A stretch of DNA of 64,000 bases, from positions 23,610,409 to 23,674,408 of the forward strand of contig NC_060065.1 in NCBI RefSeq assembly GCF_020283565.1. Reading direction: 5' to 3'. The position numbers and the translations under genes were made by a program. Position 1 is the stretch's first letter; every line of letters starts with the position of its first letter. Positions 56,939-64,000 of this stretch are shown here, one piece after another. Source of the DNA: Trifolium pratense (Eukaryota; Streptophyta; Magnoliopsida; Fabales; Fabaceae). A model generated the notes under the pieces. The model saw only the letters and a list, made by a program, of their open reading frames with translations. It had not been told where the DNA came from and searched no databases.

Positions 56939-57107
56939 ATGGAGGCCCACCGTAGTCAATAATCGAGAGATCGTCAAAGACAAAGACGTACACAGAATGC
57001 AAGAGACAGAAGACAAAGAATGACTATAGAGCAAAGACAACAACATCTTGAAAAAAGGAGAACAAATTATAGACAAGCAAGAGATAAAGGCAAACAAGTT
57101 CAAAAAC
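56939..57107 (+). pseudogene. Helitron replicase, N-terminal exon (stop at codon 8)
   Basis: Starts ATG at 56939; TAA at 56960-56962 ends the frame after seven residues. The same frame continues with a very basic coiled-coil-like part (RQRMTIEQRQQHLEKRRTNY) typical of the N-terminus of plant Helitron proteins. It is interrupted at 57107 by a solo LTR. A later in-frame Met (in RQRMTIEQ) could serve as start. When the LTR is mentally removed, one base appears to be missing for the frame to continue at 58654. Confidence 0.65.
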
Positions 57108-58648
57108 TGAAGGAAAATTGATACGATAAAAGCAGCGGAATTTTAAAATTTTCCTTTTGTGATCCTTACGAATGGTCATGAATTGTGTTTAGAGTTTTAC
57201 CTTTTGGTTCGAAAACTCCCTTTAAATCACGAACGGCTATCGAACACTTCGAATCACGAACAAGGTCACGAACAAGAACCTCGAACCGTCACGAACAAGG
57301 TCACCACCAAGTCACCAACGAATTTGATCACAAGCGTTAAAGGTATAACGCCTCTAGCCAGTCCACACGAACAACAACCTTCAATGGAGTGCTAGCTCCA
57401 ATGATTTGAAGGGTTAGGAGAAAGGAGGCACAAAATAAGGATTAGGGTTTTTCACAAAAACTCTAGAAAGGTGATTAGGGTTTCTCAAGAGAGGAGAGAA
57501 CAAAGGCTCATGAGAATGAGTAACAAAAGTGTGTAACTATTTCTCCTTACCACAAGGGTTCTATTTATAGAACCACTTGCCATGGCAAAATTACACTAAA
57601 ACCCTTTTAACTAAATGGGCTATAGTGGGCGCCATTCTCATGTAAATATGTCTAGTACATATTTGCACCCCCTTCTTGCTACATCATACCATATGATGTA
57701 ATGCTCATTTTAATTACCATAATACCCTTATCATATTTCCTTATTTCTCCAAGGTGCACCGTACCTTACGGTGTTCCAATCTCACTAGATTGTTCTTATG
57801 TGTGTGACCCTGTAGGTTTCCGTAACATTGACAATTATAATAAATCACTATTTATTACAATAAACAGTGAGCGGTATCTAGCAACACATCACTGCTACTC
57901 AAGTTACGAGAAATTAACATGTGATCTAAACATAACCTCTTGTGATAATATCAGTGTGTATAATTACCCCTTTGCCCTTTATGTCTATATTGAACACAAA
58001 ACATACTTGGTGTCATCTTTGTCCAGTTCAATATTGGGCCCATGACATTTATCCTGTTATGCAGGATTGGCAAATTCCATCTAGGTCACTACTGTCCCTC
58101 AGCATGCTTTGTGAAGTACCCATCAACTGCCTTTATGGTTATCCTGTTACGGATAACGTTAGATCAGCAACAAAGTACTTGACTCCACATCTAGGGTACA
58201 AAGTGGTTTCAGGTCTAAGGGCGGTTTACACCATTATCACCATGAGAGTAACTTATGACACTTTGCATAACTTTGCATGTAGTACTCTCATAGCGGGTCA
58301 ATCCAGTATAAATATTACTCCTAATATTTATACCTACGTCAAGACTTGATAACTCCTTATCCCATGATCCATGAGATGTGATCATCAGTCTATCTTCATA
58401 ATAGTCTTTATGCTTTTAAGGTTATCCCCTTTACCTTAAAGCTCGACTACAGATACTTTAAGAATAGTGTCCTTATGTTTAATATTATCTCATGATTAAG
58501 TCACACTTAATTATTAAACGGACTTTCTATTCTAGGGACTTCATTATTTTGCAACCTTACAAATATAATAAAGAAATGCCATATTTATATTCAAACTCCT
58601 AAAGCAAATACTATGAAAATAGATTGGCTCTTAGGGCTTACTCCAACA
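57108..58648 (-). repeat. Solo LTR of copia family D with target duplication AAAAC
   Basis: 1541 bp; on the minus strand TGTTGGAGTAAGCCC at 58648 to CAATTTTCCTTCA at 57108. AAAAC precedes it (57103-57107) and follows it (58649-58653). No internal region is present, so it formed by LTR-LTR recombination after insertion into the Helitron replicase. The TATA palindrome at 57557-57574 is intact. The part beyond it, rich in GTGACCTTGTTCGTGA-like short repeats (about 57240-57310), differs from the copy at 41918. Confidence 0.93.
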
Positions 58649-58653
58649 AAAAC

Positions 58654-58720
58654 AACCGCTGCTAATGTGGATCCTGTGATGCCATTTCATGACTTATCAA
58701 ATATCAATTTTGCTTCAACA
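58654..58720 (+). pseudogene. Helitron replicase exon piece between the two solo LTRs
   Basis: 67 bp of replicase coding sequence left between two insertions. It reads AANVDPVMPFHDLSNINFAS in the frame that continues at 60911. With the downstream piece it forms one exon. Confidence 0.6.
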
Positions 58721-60910
58721 TGTAACACCCAAACCCCTTAAACGCGAATTTATTAAATATAAATAAATAAAACACTTAAGAAAATTCAGGCATCACATGT
58801 TATAATACAAAATCACGGCATAATTAAAATCATGCTAGCACAGCGGAGATTAAAGCAATAATTAACATAATGTATATCATACAATAGTCATAATTGTTCA
58901 CACAATATCCCTAGGCTCTATGCCATATCAACAAAGGATATTATGTTTACAACAAAAGATAGGATTAGCAAAGTTAAATATGCCATCACGGGCTTAATAC
59001 AATCCAATCGAATAACCCGACCCGGTAAATATCTAATCAGAGCAATACTATACAACCCATCAAAAAGATATATAACATATATCTAAGGAGTAGTCTACGC
59101 TAACTCCTCACCAAAAAGTGTGCTACACCAAGCACGAGCAACGCCCTCTAACTCTGATCGGGATCCTCAACCTGAGAACCTGAACCCCCAACGGTCCAGC
59201 ACATAACACAAAGCATGAGAGTTAGATCACATAATCAAAATACAAGTGCAAGTAAATCGATACTTAAACACTACTTCAACAACATAAGCATGCCTCACAA
59301 TTATACATATACATATACATACACATATATTCACATCTATAATCCAATTAGAAGTTCTCAAAAACACATAATCGAATACCAACTATCAAGTATCAATTAG
59401 CAAATACCACAATAGCCAAACATGTGTCACATATCATTTATCATCAAATGCACACATAGCCTAATGCAACTCTAATGCTTCAACTTCATGAATGTCACCC
59501 TAGACATTTCTAATGCATGTGGTACCATCTTCTTTATTAGAGTATCTCACCTCTAATATCCTTCTTTATCGGATAAATATAATCCGATATACTTCTTTAT
59601 TGGAATATCCAATATCCTATTTAATTCATGAATGCATGTATATGTTTTTCATGAATTCACTCACAATTATATAGCATAAAGCTCTTCATTTACTATGTGG
59701 AACACTATCCAACATACTTCATCATTAAGATTTAACAAAACCTTAATATTCTTCATTTATATTTCACACACGATTAACAATCATATAACGATTAGCAATG
59801 AGCATTATAAGCATCGACAAGTGCATAAGAACACGGTTAATCCATGTTATAAACAATCAATAGCATTTAAAACCATTAAACAACAGTTCAGGTAATACCC
59901 CTGCTAACACAGAGTACTCTTACTATACCAGAGGACCCCTACTACAAATAACAGTTCAGGTAATACCCCTACTAACACATAAAACCCCTACTATCATGCA
60001 AGAACCCCTACTAGTACATAGAACCCCTACTATCATGCAAGAACCCTGCTAGTACATAGAACCCCTACTATCATGCAAGAACCCTACTAGCACGTAGAAC
60101 CCCTACTATCATGCAGATGACTCCTGCTAACACGTAGAACCCCTACTATCATGCAGATGACTCCTGCTAACACAGAGTAAAGAAATCTACTCAAAAAATC
60201 CAAGTTTGATGTTCTAAATCCCAAATAAGTTTGTTTTCAAGTGTAACAAACATGTGTAAACACAAAAGGACGGTTCATTTCATAGATCTACATCATAAAC
60301 ATCGAAAAAGTAAGAATTGAACACTTTTACTCAAAACACTCAAGAACACAAAGTTCTTGAGTTTAATCTATTATAAAACTCGTTTTTAACCATTATTTTC
60401 GCTCATTAATCATGTTAAAAGCATGTTAAACATATTATGAACCATAGAATCGATTTCCATTAAGAAAATCCATTCAAACTAAAACGAAAATGGGGTGGAG
60501 GAAGTTCGGGTGAGGAGAAATCGACATTCTCCCCTTCCTCGAGTCACCCACGATTATGAAACCTACTCTCATACCTGGATTCGAAGAAAACACGATGAAA
60601 ATCTCGAATCTCTAGCTTTCTTTATGCCCTAGTTCCTCTTGTGCTCTCCCTTCTCTCTAAACTTTCAAGAACAAAAGAAAATGAGTGTTTTCTCTCTCTA
60701 CCCATGACTATATGGGCGCCCCCACTAGTCCATAAGGCCCATTGGGCCTCAAGCCCAATTGGCTTGGCCCAATCACACGTTAACTCACTCTACTCGCTTA
60801 ATAACTAAAGTACTCGATAAATAACTCAAGTTATTAACTTAATTAAAATTCTACGTTAATAAAATATTTTAACACACAAAAATTAATAATTTGAAAATTG
60901 GGTCGTTACA
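58721..60910 (-). repeat. Solo LTR, Ty3/gypsy type (Tekay-like), with target duplication CAACA
   Basis: 2190 bp, TGTAACACCC...GGGTCGTTACA on the plus strand, with CAACA at 58716-58720 and again at 60911-60915. Minus orientation is preferred: it then starts TGTAACGACCC and ends GGGTGTTACA, as Tekay/Del LTRs commonly do. No internal region is present. It also holds a 35-bp-type minisatellite. The family is represented again by two pieces at 46985-48070. Confidence 0.85.
59890..60178. repeat. Minisatellite inside the gypsy-type solo LTR
   Basis: Repeated units built from ACCCCTACTATCATGCA and ACCCCTACTAGTACATAGA, alternating with about 17-20 bp steps (35-40 bp combined), with variants such as GATGACTCCTGCTAACAC near the right end. 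At least seven combined units. Confidence 0.85.
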
Positions 60911-60915
60911 CAACA

Positions 60916-60982
60916 CGTTATTATGCAAATCATGATCATGAAGCTGGACCAAGTACTATACATACCAACCACATGACATTTG
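60916..60982 (+). pseudogene. Helitron replicase exon end
   Basis: Continues from 58720 after removal of the solo LTR: RYYANHDHEAGPSTIHTNHM, ending at a GT donor (60983). The phrase H-EAGPST recurs in the next exon. Confidence 0.65.
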
Positions 60983-61090
60983 GTTAGTGACTCAAAAACA
61001 TATTTTGTTAATTGATTTTTTTTGAAATTAACTCAACAAATAATTATTTGCTCCATACTTAAACTACTTACTATTTATTTCCATTTTCAG

Positions 61091-61321
61091 ATCAAAATTT
61101 CCATTTCACAAATTTTCATGGAAATCATAGCTACGAAGCAGGCCCAAGTACAACAAACGTTGATGACACTATGCGTGGTAATTATTATATTTTTTTAACC
61201 TTTGGTTATCCATATTCAACAAACTTATATAGTGAATTTCATGGAAATTTTATAGACTCCCCGATACCGAATGTCCTCTCAATTGGTACAAATAATGTTG
61301 CATTGTCATTCGACGACCAAG
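61091..61321 (+). pseudogene. Helitron replicase N-terminal exons with repeated EAGPST phrase
   Basis: The exon 61091-61177 (AG acceptor at 61090, GTAATT donor) encodes FHFTNFHGNHSYEAGPSTTN, repeating the theme of the previous exon. A further coding stretch up to 61321 (GTACAA donor) encodes EFHGNFIDSPIPNVLSIGTN. Its acceptor is unclear: the AG at about 61228 does not give the right phase, so its left limit is uncertain. The Helitron N-terminus is variable and I know no function for it. Confidence 0.5.
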
Positions 61322-61598
61322 GTACAATTATTAATTTATATATCTCTAATTTTTAATTGAATTCGGTTCATATTTTATTTACCAATAATCAAGTCATATT
61401 TGATGTCTCATAACTAAAATACTTTTTTTTTCAACCTCAAATATTTAAAATATTAATCAATAACTATTAGTGTGTATTAGTAATTTACTATAAATTTAAG
61501 TAATTTTCAAAATAAATAAATTGTTGATAACATTTAAGTAACTGTCGAAATAAATAAATTGTTAATAATAAACGTGTTATTACTTTTACAATTCAAAA
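61322..61598 (+). other. Probable Helitron intron
   Basis: AT-rich, with no frame, between two coding parts of the replicase. It begins with a GT donor. I could not choose an acceptor, because the downstream coding part also offers an ATG at 61599. Confidence 0.45.
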
Positions 61599-64000
61599 AT
61601 GCCAAACATTTTTCGAGCCACACATAATTGTGCTCGAAATTTTCAAAACAACACCATCATGGCGAAAGCCCTGTTACCTACTCCGAGAAGATGTACACAT
61701 GGCAACGCAACATTGTTTTACAAAGAAACCCAAGATATGTGTTGCAGAGGTGGAAAGGTCACACTTACACAAGTCCTTGTTCCTGAAGTGTTGCTACAAT
61801 TATTTTCAGACAACTCAGCGGAAGGAAGACATTTTCGACAACACATTAGAAGCTACAATCATGTATTGTCGTTTACTTCGCTTGGTGTTCATATTGATGA
61901 AAATCTAATCGCTACTGGACGTGGAATATATACATTTCGCGCTCAAGGGGCGTTATACCACAAAATAGGAGGCTTACATCCAAATCAAGGTTCAAGGCCA
62001 CGTTTCTTGCAGTTATACATTTATGATACTGAACATGAGCTTCAAAATAGGATGATGGAAAATCCTCAACTAAATCAAGTTGTAGTGTATAGGTTGCAAC
62101 AAATACTCCATCAATGTAATCCTTTTGTGATTAAGTTAAGGCAACTTGCACTACAACCAAATGTTCAGCAATGTAGGTTTATTATAAAGGAACGCCCAAT
62201 AAATGAACCACAATATAATCTACCATCTGCTTCTCAAGTCTCAACAATTGTTGTCGGATGTGACGAGGACACAATCGAACGTGGAAGAGATATAAATGTT
62301 GTAGCTTACGATGGAAGTCTAACCAATGTTCAAGAAACTAAGGGGTTTTATGATCCTCTACAATATCCTATATTGTACCCTTTTGGCACGTATGGTTGGG
62401 ACCTCAACACAAAAAACAATATTGGAGGAAGTCTTACATGTCGTGCATACTACAGCTACATGCTTCAGGTACACATTAAAATTACTAACAATAATAAATT
62501 GTAAAAATATTGGCGTCTAAATAATTTCTAAATAGTTACTTCATTTAATGTAGATTCGTCACAATGATCGATCTGTTTTTTTAAAATCGGGTCGACTTTT
62601 ACAACAATACGTCGTAGATAATTATGTCAAAATTGAGATGGGAATTTTAAGGTGGGTTCGACAACATCAAGCTAATATTCGATCTGAAGTATATCAGGGG
62701 TTGCAAGATGCATTACACGATGGAGAAAATAATGGAGGTATAAAATATACATTTTTTTGTTTAATATTATGTAGAGGGGGTGTAAGTTTCGTCATATAAC
62801 TATTCACATATTTAATTTTTTGTTGTAGATAATGTCGGACAAAGGACAATACTGCCATCGTCTTTTATAGGTAGTAAACGAGACATGGCACAAAGATATC
62901 AAGATGGTATGGCTATCGTGTTGAAGGATGGCAAACCAGATATTTTCCTTACAATGACATGCAATCCTTGGTCTGAAATTACTTCTGAACTTGGCCCACA
63001 TCAAACTCCGCAAGATCGTCCTGACTTGCTAACAAGGATTTTCCGATCCAAATTTGAGCAACTTAAGGAGGATGTCATTAAAAAAGGAGTTTTGGGAAAG
63101 GTTAAAAGTTATATGTACGTAACCGAATTTCAGAAAAGAGGACTACCACATGTGCATATGCTTTTGATCTTAGATAATGATGACAAGTTACGTGAACCAG
63201 AAGATTATGATCGAGTGGTAAGAGCAGAAATACCAAAAGTTGAATGTGAACCACAATTACATGCGGCAGTGCTAAAACACATGATCCATGGGCCATGCGG
63301 CATACTCAATGATAATTCACCATGTATTAAAGACGGTCAATGTAGAAAAAGATACCCAAAAAACTTCGTACAAGATACACGTCAAGGAAATGACTCATAT
63401 CCTGAATACAGAAGACGATTTGGTGAACCAGTTTACTTAAATAGAAATAAGTCTATTGATAACATATGGGTTGTTCCTTATAATCCATGGTTGTTGTTAA
63501 AGTACGACTGTCACATAAATGTTGAAGTTTGCAGCAGCATCAAGAGCATTAAGTATTTGTATAAATATGTTTACAAAGGTCCAGATCGTGTTGCGATGGA
63601 AGTTCACAGAGGTCAAAATATCGATGAGGTTCAGCAATATGTTGATGCAAGGTGGATCTGTGCTCCAGAGGCGTTGTGGAAAATTTTTAAATTCACCATG
63701 TACAAATTATACCCATCTGTTGAAAGACTACAAATTCACTTGCCAAATCATCATCAAGTGCAGTATTATAATCATCAAAGAATCGTTGATGTACTTAATG
63801 ATAACCGCAACTCAATAACCATGCTAACGGAATTCTTTGCACTAAACCAAGTGGATCCACATGCTAGAAATTTTTTGTACAGAGAGATTCCAGAGCATTA
63901 TTGTTGGCTAAAAGGGGTAAAGAAATGGCGGCGAAGACAAAATCCACGAAAAGCTATTGGTCGCATCTATACAGTATCCCCTTCAGAAGGAGAAAAATTC
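61599..64000 (+). CDS. Helitron replicase (RepHel), Rep region, partial
   Basis: Three exons with clean borders: 61599-62468 (290 codons, CAG|GTACAC), 62554-62737 and 62829 to the edge. All are open and join in phase. In order: a zinc-binding-like start (CTHGNATLF...MCCRGGKVTL), GRGIYTFRAQGALYHKIG, PRFLQLYIYDTEHELQNRMM, and the Helitron_like_N domain (RHNDRSVFLKSGRLLQQY, IVLKDGKPDIFLTMTCNPW). The HUH metal-binding motif is at 63149-63157 in GLPHVHMLLIL, and the paired tyrosines are in KYLYKYVYKG (63551-63580). The Rep domain nicks single-stranded DNA and joins it through tyrosine during rolling-circle-like transposition. The PIF1-like helicase part is beyond the window. Whether 61599 is a true start or inside an exon is uncertain. 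No damage is visible in this part. Confidence 0.9.
63149..63157 (+). other. HUH motif of the Helitron Rep
   Basis: CATGTGCATATG-type coding for His-Val-His, within GLPHVHMLLIL. The two histidines hold the catalytic metal in HUH endonucleases. Confidence 0.9.

Larger units (their letters stand above)
55491..64000 (+). mobile_element. Helitron, 5' end at 55491, 3' end outside the window
   Basis: Starts TCTATAACATTAATAAAGGG directly after a host A. This matches the Helitron rule (insertion between A and T, 5' end TC) and was confirmed by comparison with the uninterrupted copy 1 of the host duplication. It contains a captured GEN1-like exon, replicase exons from 56939 to the right edge, and two solo LTR insertions (57108-58648 and 58721-60910). 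The helicase half and the CTRR/hairpin 3' end must be to the right. The first replicase exon has a stop codon, so this copy may not be autonomous now. Confidence 0.88.

Noticed and set aside
57701..58349. Two plus-strand frames of 114 and 135 codons
   Set aside because: They lie antisense within the family D solo LTR, are not conserved in the copy at 41918, and have no domain.

Overview
This is plant nuclear DNA, almost certainly from a dicot and possibly a legume. The evidence is Ty1/copia elements primed by initiator tRNA-Met, a plant Helitron, an intronless pentatricopeptide-repeat (PPR) gene and very AT-rich intergenic DNA. The species cannot be fixed by reading. Nearly everything is repetitive. 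The only intact host gene I can support is the PPR gene at 49532-51394 (minus strand).

Layout. 1-21649: three elements of one SIRE/Maximus-like copia lineage. Element A (minus, 1-4155) is cut by the window edge and lies inside the 3' region of element B. Element B (minus, 4156-12746) has gag-pol and an extra ORF after pol, all broken by stops and frameshifts. Element C (plus, 12800-21649) has two near-identical LTRs but a scrambled, non-autonomous interior. The 3' regions of B and C carry a series of small hairpins with a constant UUUAUUU loop and changing but still paired stems, the most unusual signal I found. 21651-37541: 27 head-to-tail copies of a 589-bp satellite whose monomer is itself an inverted repeat. 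37542-41917: an older, diverged flank alternating that monomer with a second palindromic unit that has a G-rich core.

41918-45781: a second copia family (D) with an intact 5' LTR and a decayed interior. 45782-46984: a LINE endonuclease fragment, followed by two opposed pieces of a Ty3/gypsy-type LTR (46985-about 48070) and a Stowaway-like MITE (48917-49176). 49532-51394: the PPR gene. A 5'-truncated LINE ends in its poly(A) only 56 bp upstream of the PPR start codon.

53350-55490: a 1.23-kb tandem duplication whose second copy is cut at an AT dinucleotide by a Helitron starting at 55491. The Helitron runs off the right edge. It carries one captured exon of a GEN1-like nuclease gene, the replicase N-terminus, two solo LTRs with perfect 5-bp target duplications (AAAAC and CAACA), and replicase exons with the HUH motif and paired tyrosines.

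The order of events can be read from the nesting: the duplication came before the Helitron, which came before the two solo LTRs. Element A came after B. Element C has mismatched flanks and looks recombinant. All calls are from reading the sequence; no search was run.
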